A DNA stretch of 54,909 nt from Candidatus Aminicenantota bacterium (GTDB taxonomy: Bacteria > Acidobacteriota > Aminicenantia > UBA2199). Shown here piece after piece: positions 35,545-44,647 of the stretch; the stretch's first letter is position 1, and every line of letters begins with the position of its first letter. The stretch lies in assembly GCA_018262835.1 (NCBI GenBank), contig JADFDP010000007.1, forward strand, positions 1-54,909, given 5' to 3'. A model generated the notes under the pieces. The model was not told the DNA's origin and did no database searches. It saw nothing but the letters and a program-made list of their open reading frames with translations. A program made the translations under genes and the position numbers.

Positions 35545-35933
35545 TAGAACCTCCTATAGGATCTGCTATACACAAGCAATATTGCTGCCAAGCTGGAAAA
35601 CATGCTGGATAGAGGCTTTTGGCTGAGCAAGAACCGGCAATTGCCAATAAAAGTCACTAAAAATGACAATTTTTGTCAGTGCCAAGACAGGGGCAGATGG
35701 CGTTTGCTTCAATTATCTCGTTTTGCTAAGATAGAACATGAGAATGACCATGATCAATAATTGGATCCAAGTTTCAAGATGTCGAACAGTTTATGGATAA
35801 AATCATCCGCGGGAGGTTGAAACCGGTTTTAAAAACCTGCGCCTTTGTTTCCCGGCTCAAGATCCTCCCAGCAAAGCATGAAATTTCCAGCGATTGCATA
35901 TTTAGTGTTTTTCAAAAAATCACGGCCTGAAAA
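35545..35933. promoter_or_regulatory. Pilin upstream region with three palindromes
   Basis: A gap of 389 bases between the divergent pilin and GT-C genes. Within about 135 bases of the pilin start lie AGCAATATTGCT (35575-35586, perfect), GGCAATTGCC (35636-35645, perfect) and TGACAA-TTT-TTGTCA (35664-35678, perfect arms). They may be regulator sites for the pilin. No convincing -24/-12 sigma54 pair was found. From about 35680 to 35933 nothing further was recognised. Confidence 0.4.
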
Positions 35934-38204
35934 ATGAAAAACAAGGCGCTTGCCTGGCCGCTGCTCGCCTTCCTGGCGACCATGCTGCTGCATGGATTGA
36001 TCGTGGCCCGGCATTTCCCGGCCCCCGGCTTTCTGAAATATCAATTGGCCGCCAGGCAATACAACGATCGGCATCTGGACAAAGAGCGCCTGGCCGATTT
36101 CAGTCCGCTGTATTTTCACCTTCACGCCGCAGCCCAAAAATGGCTGCCGCACTCCGAGAAGGTCATCCTCTGGTTTCAGGTCCTGCTGACCGCCCTGGCT
36201 GCCGGCCTGCTGCTGCGCCTGCTCCAGCTCTATTTCCCGCCGCTTTTGTCCTGGATCGGAACGGCCATTTTCGTTTGTGACCGCAGCATCATGGTCTATG
36301 AACATGTTTTCGAACCCGAGATTCTTCTGCTGTTTTTTCTGCTGGCATTTTTGCTTTGCTGCGGCAGCGGCGGCCCAAGCCGCTATTTCCTGGGCGGATC
36401 GTTTCTGGCGCTGGCCCTGCTGTGCCGCCTTAATTTTTTGCCGCTCATGGTCCTGGCGCCCTGGCATTTCTGGCTGCAAATCAAAAAGCCGCCCGAGTGG
36501 TTCAAAGCGAGCGCCTGCTTTTTGCTGCCGGTGTTCCTGGCGCTGGGGTTTTTAAGCCTGCGCAACCATTCCCTTCAGGGAAGCTTCTCGCCCCTGGCCA
36601 TGAATCCGGGCACGGTTTTTTTTGAGGGCAACAACCCGAATTCCCTGGGCCAAAGCTCCATATATCCGCCCATGGTTTATGACCTGGCCGACGAATTTCC
36701 CGGCCAGCCCGACTTCCAGCACGCCCTGTACCGCCTTGTGGCCCGCGCCGACAGCGGCAAAAAGCTGGGCATCGGCGCCGTGAACCGTTTCTGGAGCGGC
36801 AAAGCCCTGAATTTCCTGCGCGATCATCCCGTGATTTTTTTGCGCTTGCTGGGGGCCAAGGCCAATTTCTTTTTCCATAATTTCCGCCGCCACGACCTGG
36901 CCACGGCCTTTTGGGATGACCAAGAACTGGGCCGGGCGAAAATCCCGACCCTGCCGCTGGCCCTGGTCTCCGCCCTGGCCATTCTGGGAATTTTTCTGGC
37001 CCGCGGGGATTGGCGGCGCTACCTGCTTTTTTACGGGCTGTTTTTTTCCCAGATGGCGGTTATGCTGCTGACCTATGTTTCGGCCCGCCAGCGCCTGGCC
37101 GTATATCCGCTTTTCATCTTCTTCGCCTGTTTGGCCGCGCAGAAGATATGGACCCAGGAAAGAAGATCGAGGCAAATCCTGGCCACGGCAGCGGTCCTTG
37201 GCCTGGCCATGCTTCTGGCCGTGGAAAATGACGCCATGAAGGAAGAAACCCACCAATGGAAGAACTTCCGCCTGTCCCAAGACCTCTACCGTCGGGCATT
37301 GCAGCAAAGAAAAAACGGATTTTGGGCCGACGCCGGCATCTCCTCCTTGCAGGCCATGGCGGCGGCCCCCTGGCTCGGGGATTCGCTGCGTCCCGCCAAC
37401 CTCAGCTTCACCCCGCCAGGATACTTCCGCGGGGCGCTCGCCATCCATGAAACCCTTGCCAACCCCGATTTTTCCCATCTCTTCGACCGCGGCGTCTTGT
37501 CGCTGGCGGCGGGGGAATTGGGCAAAGCGCAGGTCATTTTCAGCCGGCTCAGCGAACAGGGCCGCCAACTGAAACGGGATTACGACCAGTCTTCGCAGCC
37601 GAGGTTTTACCTGGCCAGGATCGCCTTGAAAAAAAACGATCGCGCTTCCGCCCGGCTTTGGCTCACCCAGGCCGGGATGGAAGCGCCCGGAGACCCCGAG
37701 ATCTTGGCTTTGTCCTACGTTTTGACCGGCCGAACGGATTTCAGGGACCGGATCGAACGCTATTTTGACGGATTGGACAGGGACTTTTTTATCGGCAAAG
37801 CTTTTTTGGAAATCGGAGAGCCGAAGCAAGCCCTCCCCTATTTAGCCCGCCTGGGCCGGTTGCTCCCTTTTTACCGCCGGGGGCAGATCTACCTGGCCGC
37901 CGCCCTGGCCGGTTCCGGGCAGGCTGAAAAAGGGGCCGAAATATATTTTGCGGCGCTGGCCAGGCGCCAGGACCCGGTCTTCTTGGAAGAAGAAATCCTT
38001 GGGGCTTTTCGGCACTGGACGGAAATCCCTCCGGCCAGCGCGCGCAGCCATTTTTTTTACGGCCTCGCCCTGCGCCAGTTCGGCCGCCATGCGTCCGCCC
38101 TGGACGAGCAGCAAAAAGCCCTTTCCCTGGCTCCGGGCCATACGATGATTAAAAAGGAGATGCTGCGGCTCGCTGAAATCATGCAGGGACCGCGGCCGGA
38201 ATAA
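35934..38204 (+). CDS. GT-C-type membrane glycosyltransferase with C-terminal TPR-like region
   Basis: 756 aa. The first about 430 residues hold nine to eleven transmembrane helices in the ArnT/PMT style, including FVCDRSIMVYEHVFEPEILLLFFLLAF, where the glutamates follow a DRS motif, and VSARQRLAVYPLFIFFACLA near the last helix. The remaining 300 residues are soluble, with TPR-like helical pairs (FDRGVLSLAAGELGKAQVIFSRL, FYGLALRQFGRHASALDEQQKALSLAPGH). It is likely a polyprenyl-phosphate-sugar-dependent transferase acting in the periplasm. The TPR tail matches that of the two ligase-like proteins across the pilin gene, hinting at a shared assembly. Confidence 0.76.
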   Translation: MKNKALAWPLLAFLATMLLHGLIVARHFPAPGFLKYQLAARQYNDRHLDKERLADFSPLYFHLHAAAQKWLPHSEKVILWFQVLLTALAAGLLLRLLQLYFPPLLSWIGTAIFVCDRSIMVYEHVFEPEILLLFFLLAFLLCCGSGGPSRYFLGGSFLALALLCRLNFLPLMVLAPWHFWLQIKKPPEWFKASACFLLPVFLALGFLSLRNHSLQGSFSPLAMNPGTVFFEGNNPNSLGQSSIYPPMVYDLADEFPGQPDFQHALYRLVARADSGKKLGIGAVNRFWSGKALNFLRDHPVIFLRLLGAKANFFFHNFRRHDLATAFWDDQELGRAKIPTLPLALVSALAILGIFLARGDWRRYLLFYGLFFSQMAVMLLTYVSARQRLAVYPLFIFFACLAAQKIWTQERRSRQILATAAVLGLAMLLAVENDAMKEETHQWKNFRLSQDLYRRALQQRKNGFWADAGISSLQAMAAAPWLGDSLRPANLSFTPPGYFRGALAIHETLANPDFSHLFDRGVLSLAAGELGKAQVIFSRLSEQGRQLKRDYDQSSQPRFYLARIALKKNDRASARLWLTQAGMEAPGDPEILALSYVLTGRTDFRDRIERYFDGLDRDFFIGKAFLEIGEPKQALPYLARLGRLLPFYRRGQIYLAAALAGSGQAEKGAEIYFAALARRQDPVFLEEEILGAFRHWTEIPPASARSHFFYGLALRQFGRHASALDEQQKALSLAPGHTMIKKEMLRLAEIMQGPRPE

Positions 38205-38221
38205 TACGCGGCCGGGCAAAT

Positions 38222-38251
38222 TTGCCAGGCGGAAGAGAAATGATGTATCAT
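38222..38251 (+). promoter_or_regulatory. Probable promoter of the polysaccharide export operon
   Basis: TTGCCA (38222-38227), 18 bases, TATCAT (38246-38251), each matching five of six consensus bases, about 100 bases upstream of the epimerase ATG. Confidence 0.5.
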
Positions 38252-38352
38252 GAATGGGCTTCAAGTTGAATGACAGTGGCCTGGCTATGTTTTTTCAGCG
38301 ACTCGACCGCATGCCATCGGCGGCAGCTTAGCCGGTTTTTGCCGAATGCTCA

Positions 38353-39498
38353 ATGAGAAAAAAAAAGCGCATCGTATCCATCGTGGGGGCCAGGCCGCAA
38401 TTCATCAAAGCCTCCGTGCTTTCCCGCTCGCTGAAAAAGGCAGGCATGACCGAAATCATGATCCATACCGGCCAGCACTACGATCCGGTCATGTCGGATA
38501 TCTTCTTCAATGACCTGCATATCGCCAAACCGGCCTACCACCTGGGAATAGGTTCTGCGAGCCATGGCCTGCAAACCGGGCGCATGCTCATGGAGATCGA
38601 AAAGATCCTGCAAAAGGAAAAACCCGATTGCGCCGTGGTTTTCGGCGACACCAATTCCACCCTGGCCGGAGCCCTGGCCGCAGCCAAGCTGCATATTCCC
38701 CTGGCCCACGTCGAAGCGGGCTTGCGCAGCTACAATCAAAGCATGCCCGAAGAGATCAACCGCCTGCTGAGCGACCATCTATCAGCCATCCTGTTCTGTC
38801 CTACGGCCGCGGCCGTCGAAAACCTGCGCCGGGAAGGACTGGCGAACCCGGCTGGCTCCGCGGGCCGAGCCGCGCCGCGCGGGAGGAAATCCCTTCCCCT
38901 GATCTGTCACAGCGGCGACCTGATGTACGACCTGGCCATGGAGGTCCGTGCCTCGATCGACCATGACGCCGTGCTGGCCAGGTTTTCCCTGCCCGCCAAA
39001 GCGTTCATCCTGGCCACCATTCACCGGGCTGAAAACACGGATGATGCGGAGAATCTTGAAAATATCTTCCTCGCTTTGGCCGATTTGGCCAAAAGCGGCA
39101 TCCCCGTCTTTTTCCCGATTCACCCCCGCACCCGCAAATCCCTGCGCGCCCTCCCTGGCCGCGGCGATCCCCTGCCGCCCCTGTTCGTCATACACGATCC
39201 CGTCTCATACCCGGAAATGATCGCCCTGGAAAACGCGGCCCGGGTGATCATCACCGATTCGGGAGGAGTGCAAAAGGAGGGGTATTTCTTCAAAACCCCC
39301 TGCCTCATCCCCCGGCAGGAAAGCGAATGGACCGAACTCATCGCTTCGGGCTGGAACACCCTGTGCCGGCCCAGGCGCAAAGACATTTTCAAGCAGGCGC
39401 TGGCCCTCTGCCGCTTTCCCGGCCGGCGCCGCTGGCGGAATTTCTTCGGCGGCGGCGCTGCAGCCGAGACCATGGCCGGAATACTAAAAAACTACTAA
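38353..39498 (+). CDS. Non-hydrolysing UDP-sugar 2-epimerase (WecB/WbpI-like)
   Basis: 381 aa. Interconverts C2 epimers of UDP-N-acetylated sugars. Family blocks: VGARPQFIKASVLS, HTGQHYD, GDTNSTLAGALAAAKL, HVEAGLRS, MPEEINR, HRAENTDD and TDSGGVQKEGYF. The sequence resembles Pseudomonas WbpI (UDP-2,3-diacetamido-dideoxy-glucuronate 2-epimerase) at least as closely as WecB. The next gene is a WbpE-like aminotransferase of the same pathway, which favours WbpI. An insert around residue 170 (GSAGRAAPRGRKS) is not usual. It is the first gene of the cluster, 11 bases before the aminotransferase. Confidence 0.88.
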   Translation: MRKKKRIVSIVGARPQFIKASVLSRSLKKAGMTEIMIHTGQHYDPVMSDIFFNDLHIAKPAYHLGIGSASHGLQTGRMLMEIEKILQKEKPDCAVVFGDTNSTLAGALAAAKLHIPLAHVEAGLRSYNQSMPEEINRLLSDHLSAILFCPTAAAVENLRREGLANPAGSAGRAAPRGRKSLPLICHSGDLMYDLAMEVRASIDHDAVLARFSLPAKAFILATIHRAENTDDAENLENIFLALADLAKSGIPVFFPIHPRTRKSLRALPGRGDPLPPLFVIHDPVSYPEMIALENAARVIITDSGGVQKEGYFFKTPCLIPRQESEWTELIASGWNTLCRPRRKDIFKQALALCRFPGRRRWRNFFGGGAAAETMAGILKNY

Positions 39499-39509
39499 GG
39501 AGACCCATC

Positions 39510-40619
39510 ATGCAATTCATCGATCTGTCGACCCAGCAGAAAAGGATCCGCGGAGCCATTGAAGCCGGTTTTAAAAAAATCCTGGACCATGGCCAGTACA
39601 TCCTGGGGCCGGAAATCGGAGAACTGGAAGAGAGGCTGGCCGCATTCACCGGCGTTCCCTACGCCGTATCCGTGGCCAGCGGCACCGACGCGCTGCTCAT
39701 GCCGCTGATGATCGAAAAGATCGCCCCCGGGGACGCCGTTTTCACCACCACCTTCACTTTCATCGCCACGGCCGAGGTCATCCGGCTGCTGGGGGCGACG
39801 CCGGTTTTCGTGGATATCGACCCGGAAACGTTCAATATCGATCCAAACAAACTTGAGGAAGAGATACGGCGCGTCGCTTCCGAAAAAAAACTGAAACCGC
39901 GGGGGATCATCCCGGTGGATCTGTTCGGTCAGCCCGCTGATTACCAAGCCATTCAAGCCATCGCCGACAAATTCAACCTGTTCGTTCTGGAAGACGCCGC
40001 CCAGAGTTTCGGCGCCGCGCAAAAAGGCAAAAAAGCGGGCGCTCTGGCCAAAGTCGCCGCCACCAGCTTTTTCCCGGCCAAGCCCCTTGGCTGCTACGGC
40101 GACGGCGGCATGATCTTCACGGACCAAAAAAGCGTCTTTGAAGAGCTGCTCTCCATCCGCGTCCATGGCCAGGGCGCCGACAAATACACCAACGTGCGTG
40201 TGGGCATCAATGGCCGGATGGATTCCCTGCAGGCGGCTGTTTTGCTGGCCAAAATGACGATCTTCCCCGAAGAAATCGAACTGCGCCAGAAAGTCGCCGC
40301 CCGCTACCAGCAGATGCTTGCCGGCAGCGTGAAAGTGCCCAGGATCCTTGCAGAAAACATTTCAGCCTGGGCCCAGTATTCGGTTCGGCATCCGCACCGC
40401 GACGAAGTCATCAAAAAACTTCGCGAGAACGGCATACCCACCGCCATTTATTATCCCATCCCCCTGCACCTGCAAGCGGCTTTCGCCGACCTGGGCTACC
40501 GAAAGAATGACTTCCCGCTGGCCGAAAAAACCGCCGGGGAGATATTCAGCCTGCCCATGCATCCCTATTTGCCGGAACAAGCCCAGGAAAAAATCTGCCA
40601 AATCATCAGTCGGTTCTGA
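39510..40619 (+). CDS. wbpE: DegT/DnrJ/EryC1 aminotransferase, WbpE-like
   Basis: 369 aa from ATG 39510 with AAGGAG upstream; the longer open frame is inside the epimerase gene. A PLP enzyme that aminates a UDP-3-keto-N-acetylglucosaminuronate to the 3-amino sugar. The PLP lysine is K191 in TSFFPAKPLGCYGDGG. The start (FIDLSTQQKRI, HGQYILGPEI), middle (DAAQSFGA, RVGINGRMDSLQAA) and end (YYPIPLHLQAAF, SLPMHPYL) follow Pseudomonas WbpE closely. WbpA-, WbpB- and WbpD-type genes are not in the window. Together with the epimerase it implies a ManNAc3NAcA- or GlcNAc3NAcA-like residue in the polymer. Confidence 0.9.
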   Translation: MQFIDLSTQQKRIRGAIEAGFKKILDHGQYILGPEIGELEERLAAFTGVPYAVSVASGTDALLMPLMIEKIAPGDAVFTTTFTFIATAEVIRLLGATPVFVDIDPETFNIDPNKLEEEIRRVASEKKLKPRGIIPVDLFGQPADYQAIQAIADKFNLFVLEDAAQSFGAAQKGKKAGALAKVAATSFFPAKPLGCYGDGGMIFTDQKSVFEELLSIRVHGQGADKYTNVRVGINGRMDSLQAAVLLAKMTIFPEEIELRQKVAARYQQMLAGSVKVPRILAENISAWAQYSVRHPHRDEVIKKLRENGIPTAIYYPIPLHLQAAFADLGYRKNDFPLAEKTAGEIFSLPMHPYLPEQAQEKICQIISRF

Positions 40620-40652
40620 ACAAAACAGTAGAGCAAATCAATCCACAGAATC

Positions 40653-41486
40653 ATGAGCTCCCCAAAAGAATCGCTTCTGGTCATTGAAGCCGGAAGCGGC
40701 CGGCGGCAATTCCTCAAGGACCTGTGGGAGTACCGCGAACTTTTCCTGTTCCTTTCCTGGCGCGACATATTGGTCCGCTACAAGCAGGCGGTCCTGGGCG
40801 TGCTGTGGAGCGTTCTGCGCCCCCTGCTGACCATCGTCATTTTCACCCTGGTCTTCGGCCGGCTGGCCAAGCTGCCTTCGCAGGGCGTTCCCTATGCCAT
40901 CCTGGTTTTCGCGGCCATGCTGCCCTGGCAGCTCTTTGCCAGCTCCTTGAGCGAGAGCAGCAACAGTCTGCTGGGAAATGCCAACCTGATCTCCAAGATA
41001 TATTTTCCGCGCCTGATCATTCCCGTTTCGTCGATCATGGCCAGCCTGCTGGATTTCCTCATCTCTCTGGCGCTGCTTCTGGGCCTGACGGCCTGGTATC
41101 ACTGCCTGCCCGACGGTCGCATCCTTTTCGTTCCGATCTTTCTGCTCCTTGCCTTGTTGCTGGCCTTGGGGTGCGGGTTCTGGTTTTCGGCCCTGAACGT
41201 AAAGTATCGTGACTTCCGTTACATCGTTCCTTTCATCGTCCAGTTTGGCCTGTACATCTCACCGGTCGGGTTCAGCAGCGGCATCATCCCCGGACGCTGG
41301 CGGCTGCTTTATTCCCTGAATCCGCTGGCGGGGATCATCGACGGATTCCGCTGGTCGCTGCTGCGCGGCAGGGCAGAGGTCTACTGGCCGGGCTTCTGGC
41401 TGTCGCTGTTGCTGGTGCTGCTGATCTTCGTCTCCGGCCTTATCTATTTCCGCCGCACCGAGCGTTATTTCGCCGACATCATCTGA
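40653..41486 (+). CDS. wzm: O-antigen/polysaccharide ABC exporter permease Wzm
   Basis: 277 aa, six transmembrane helices, ABC-2 type. The N-terminal amphipathic stretch ends LFLFLSWRDILVRYKQAVLG; the next part (GVLWSVLRPLLTIVIFTLVFGRLA) is the typical first helix, and the C-terminal SPVGFSSGIIP and NPLAGIIDGFRW motifs are those of Wzm/TagG. It moves a completed undecaprenyl-linked glycan across the inner membrane with Wzt, encoded one base downstream. Confidence 0.94.
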   Translation: MSSPKESLLVIEAGSGRRQFLKDLWEYRELFLFLSWRDILVRYKQAVLGVLWSVLRPLLTIVIFTLVFGRLAKLPSQGVPYAILVFAAMLPWQLFASSLSESSNSLLGNANLISKIYFPRLIIPVSSIMASLLDFLISLALLLGLTAWYHCLPDGRILFVPIFLLLALLLALGCGFWFSALNVKYRDFRYIVPFIVQFGLYISPVGFSSGIIPGRWRLLYSLNPLAGIIDGFRWSLLRGRAEVYWPGFWLSLLLVLLIFVSGLIYFRRTERYFADII

Positions 41487-41487
41487 T

Positions 41488-42768
41488 ATGGAACCGATCA
41501 TCCGCGTTACCGACCTGGGTAAAAAATACATCATCCGCCATTCCAGGCGATCGCGCTACGAAACCCTGCGCGACACCTTGGCCAGCAGGGCGAAACGGCT
41601 ACTGGCGATGGCTGACGCTCCCAAGAGAGAGGAGTTTTGGGCCCTGCGCGATATTTCCTTCGAAGTCCGTCCCGGCGACAAGCTGGGCATCATCGGCCGC
41701 AACGGCGCCGGCAAGACCACGCTGCTGAAGATCCTCAGCCGCATCACCGAACCCAGCGAGGGCCGGGCGGAGATTTGCGGCCGCGTGGCCAGCCTGCTCG
41801 AGGTTGGAACCGGGTTTCATCCCGAGCTGACCGGCCGGGAGAACATTTTCCTCAACGGGGCGATCCTGGGCATGCGCCACCGGGAGATCGTGCGCAAGTT
41901 CGACGAGATCGTGGCATTCGCCGAAGTGGAGCAATTCCTCGACACCCCGGTCAAGCGCTATTCCTCCGGCATGTATGTCCGGCTGGCCTTTGCCGTCGCC
42001 GCCCACTTGGAACCCGAAATCCTTCTCATCGATGAAGTGCTGGCCGTGGGCGATGCCGAATTTCAAAAAAAATGCTTGGGGAAAATGGGTGAAGTGGCCG
42101 GGCAAGGGAGGACCATTCTCTTTGTGAGTCACAACATGGGCGCCATCGCCAATCTATGTCCCCGCACCATCTGGCTGGAAAAAGGGGAGATCGCATTTGC
42201 CGGCAGCAGCCATGAAGCCATTACGAAATATATTGCTAGGGGAGCCGAAGCGCAAGGGGAAGCCGTTTGGACGGATGTTGAAACGGCTCCGGGTAATGAA
42301 AATGTGCGCTTGAAAGCCGTACGAATAAAAAGCGCCGGTGGGGTGACGGCCGATGTCCTCATTGACCGGGAAATCGAGATCGAGATCGACTATTGGAATC
42401 TGAAGCCGGGCCAGTCGCTTTATACAGGCGTTCAGGTGCGTGACAAATTGAACTCCATCGTCTTTGTTTCAGTCAACTGGCCGTCGGCGAATCTATCAAG
42501 GGACGAGTGGGCCGGAAAACCGCTCCCCAAAGGCTTATTTCGGTCAACCTGCAGGATTCCTGCCAATTTTTTCAACAATGAAAGCTTTTCGATCGACGTT
42601 GGCATCACCAATGCCAGGGATGAATGGCAGGACATCAATGGCAATGGGGTGATTTCTTTTGTGGTTCATGAAACCGGGGAAATGAAAAAGGAATATGCAA
42701 AGGGATGGGCGGGGGTGATCCGGCCCAAATTGGCTTGGTCAACGAATCTTCTGAACGAGGACGGATAA
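41488..42768 (+). CDS. wzt: Polysaccharide ABC exporter ATPase Wzt with C-terminal carbohydrate-binding domain
   Basis: 426 aa. Nucleotide-binding domain to about residue 250: Walker A GRNGAGKTT, signature YSSGMYVRLAFAVA, Walker B ILLIDEVLAVGD, switch histidine in FVSHNM. The Wzt C-terminal beta-sandwich (about 270-415) recognises the terminal modification of the finished glycan in E. coli O8/O9a-type systems. Such modifications are often methyl groups, which fits the methyltransferases encoded next. It starts one base after wzm. Confidence 0.94.
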   Translation: MEPIIRVTDLGKKYIIRHSRRSRYETLRDTLASRAKRLLAMADAPKREEFWALRDISFEVRPGDKLGIIGRNGAGKTTLLKILSRITEPSEGRAEICGRVASLLEVGTGFHPELTGRENIFLNGAILGMRHREIVRKFDEIVAFAEVEQFLDTPVKRYSSGMYVRLAFAVAAHLEPEILLIDEVLAVGDAEFQKKCLGKMGEVAGQGRTILFVSHNMGAIANLCPRTIWLEKGEIAFAGSSHEAITKYIARGAEAQGEAVWTDVETAPGNENVRLKAVRIKSAGGVTADVLIDREIEIEIDYWNLKPGQSLYTGVQVRDKLNSIVFVSVNWPSANLSRDEWAGKPLPKGLFRSTCRIPANFFNNESFSIDVGITNARDEWQDINGNGVISFVVHETGEMKKEYAKGWAGVIRPKLAWSTNLLNEDG

Positions 42769-42782
42769 GGAGACGTGAGCAC

Positions 42783-44621
42783 GTGGGTTATGTGAGGCAC
42801 AAGTACACCAGAGCCTATTTCCTAAAAAAGGACGCCATGGGCAATCCGACTGTTTATGGGGCCGAGGGCGTTGAAGAGTTTAAAAAAGGTGCTGTCCGTA
42901 AGCACGACCTCGACATCCTCCAGCGCTTGGATTTCAAGGGAAAGGCGGTCCTTGATCTTGGGTACGGGAGAGGGGCGATGATTAAATATGCCAAAGATGA
43001 AGGAGCCGCCAGAGTCGTGGGCGTTGATTTTTCGCCTGACGCCCATGCGATTGCCCAAGAGTTATTGAACCGCTATCATGTGACCGCCGATCTGTATTGC
43101 GATGATGCGCTTAATTTTCTCAAATCCTACGCGTTGCAAGAAAATATCGAGGATTTCGATATCGTATTGATGCTGGATTTCGTTGAGCATGTTCCGCGCT
43201 CGGAATTGACCGAAATATTGAAGCTGCTGCATAAGGTCTTATCGCCTCGGGCCATTGTCGCCATCAATACCCCGATCTATCCGATTGACAATGATGTGAT
43301 TCGAGATGGATTGGACCCGAAGTCCAGAGATACCAGTGATGAATTTGAAGAAACGACGGGCATGCATTGTAATCGATACACGAAGCAGTCATTGCAGAAA
43401 TATATGAAAGAATGTGAGTTTTTGGCCATTTCTGGACATTTTTTTGTACCGCATCCATCGATTCCAAATTCTTTGGAAGTGCACAGGGTCGAATGGATGG
43501 ATGCATTCGCCCTGGGATTTCCAATCCGCCCGTTTGTCCAGTCGCAGACCGAACGCTTTGAATATGCGTTGTCATGGGAAGAGATCAAGCGGCGTCAGAA
43601 GCGCTCCATTTTTAAGAGGCTCGGATCCGGAAAGCAATTAGTCAGAGCTTCACTTCGCCGAATACAAAGTCAGAAAGATTCCCTGTTTCGCAAGATGGTT
43701 ACATTTGCTCTGCCAAAGATAGCTAAGGGAAACCGCTATTTTGACCACTGGCAGAGCTTGGGGTTCCACGTCACCCCCACCCATTTTCACCAGCCAATCC
43801 CCGATACTAGAACGCTCAGAGATGAGATTTGGGATAAAAAATCAGAGCTTGTCGGCATGGAAATGAACCCAACGAAACAACTTGATTTTTTAAGCAAAAC
43901 CATCCCCCTTTTTATGGAGGAATGCGATTTCCCCCGGGAAGCGACGACCACGCCTCACGAATTTTTTCGGCAAAATGGCGCTTTTTTGACAGTGGACGCA
44001 GAAGTGTATCATTGCATGATTCGGCATTTTAAATCCAAAATAGTGATCGAAGCCGGATCTGGAGCCACCACGTATTTGGCCGCAAGAGCATGCCGGTTGA
44101 ATTGGGAAAAAGAAAAGGTCAAGACCGATCTGGTTGCCATAGATCCATACCCGAATAAAATTGTCCGGTCAGGTTTTCCGGGGTTTTCCGGTCTGTTGGA
44201 AAAAAAAATGCAGGATATCGATCTGGATTTCTTTTCGCAATTGGGCGAAAATGATATCTTATTCGTCGATTCCACCCATATAGCTCAGATCGGCAGCGAT
44301 GTCAATTATATTTTTCTCGAGGTCCTACCGCGATTGAAAAAGGGAGTGATCATTCACATTCACGATATATTTATCCCCGCAGAATATCCGAAAAAATGGA
44401 TATTCGAAGATCGGTTTTTTTGGACCGAACAGTATATTTTGCAGGCGTTCTTGAGCTTTAATCCTGACTTCGAAGTCCTATGGGCAAGCAGCTACATGCA
44501 TGAAAATTACGCCGGCAAACTGAAAACAGCCTTCCCCGCTTTTCAGGACCTGGGACAGGATTATCCTTTCTATCCAGAAGTCGTGCCTTCCAGTTTCTGG
44601 TTCCGACGAGCAAAAGATTGA
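42783..44621 (+). CDS. Two-domain SAM methyltransferase fusion
   Basis: 612 aa from GTG 42783, with AAGGAG ten bases upstream; the longer open frame runs inside wzt. The N-terminal class I methyltransferase has VLDLGYGRGAM at about residues 56-66 and the VLMLDFVEHVPRSEL segment. After a basic linker (about 275-320), a second methyltransferase-like domain begins at about residue 420 (IVIEAGSGATTYL), with FVDSTH and the GVIIHIHDIFIPAEYP block. The second domain has a close relative in the protein at 46790-47773. Probable roles are chain-end methylation or side-group transfer. Bases are visibly more AT-rich than in wzm/wzt. Confidence 0.8.
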   Translation: MGYVRHKYTRAYFLKKDAMGNPTVYGAEGVEEFKKGAVRKHDLDILQRLDFKGKAVLDLGYGRGAMIKYAKDEGAARVVGVDFSPDAHAIAQELLNRYHVTADLYCDDALNFLKSYALQENIEDFDIVLMLDFVEHVPRSELTEILKLLHKVLSPRAIVAINTPIYPIDNDVIRDGLDPKSRDTSDEFEETTGMHCNRYTKQSLQKYMKECEFLAISGHFFVPHPSIPNSLEVHRVEWMDAFALGFPIRPFVQSQTERFEYALSWEEIKRRQKRSIFKRLGSGKQLVRASLRRIQSQKDSLFRKMVTFALPKIAKGNRYFDHWQSLGFHVTPTHFHQPIPDTRTLRDEIWDKKSELVGMEMNPTKQLDFLSKTIPLFMEECDFPREATTTPHEFFRQNGAFLTVDAEVYHCMIRHFKSKIVIEAGSGATTYLAARACRLNWEKEKVKTDLVAIDPYPNKIVRSGFPGFSGLLEKKMQDIDLDFFSQLGENDILFVDSTHIAQIGSDVNYIFLEVLPRLKKGVIIHIHDIFIPAEYPKKWIFEDRFFWTEQYILQAFLSFNPDFEVLWASSYMHENYAGKLKTAFPAFQDLGQDYPFYPEVVPSSFWFRRAKD

Positions 44622-44647
44622 ATTCAATTAAAGGGAAATTGCAGGGC

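Noticed and set aside
35580-35700. Sigma54 promoter for the pilin
   Set aside because: TGGC and TTGC elements occur, but the GG-to-GC spacing is 15 bases rather than the required 10.
38205-38352. A small gene between the GT-C/TPR gene and the epimerase
   Set aside because: Open frames there are under 25 codons and lack ribosome binding sites; the region is explained by a promoter.
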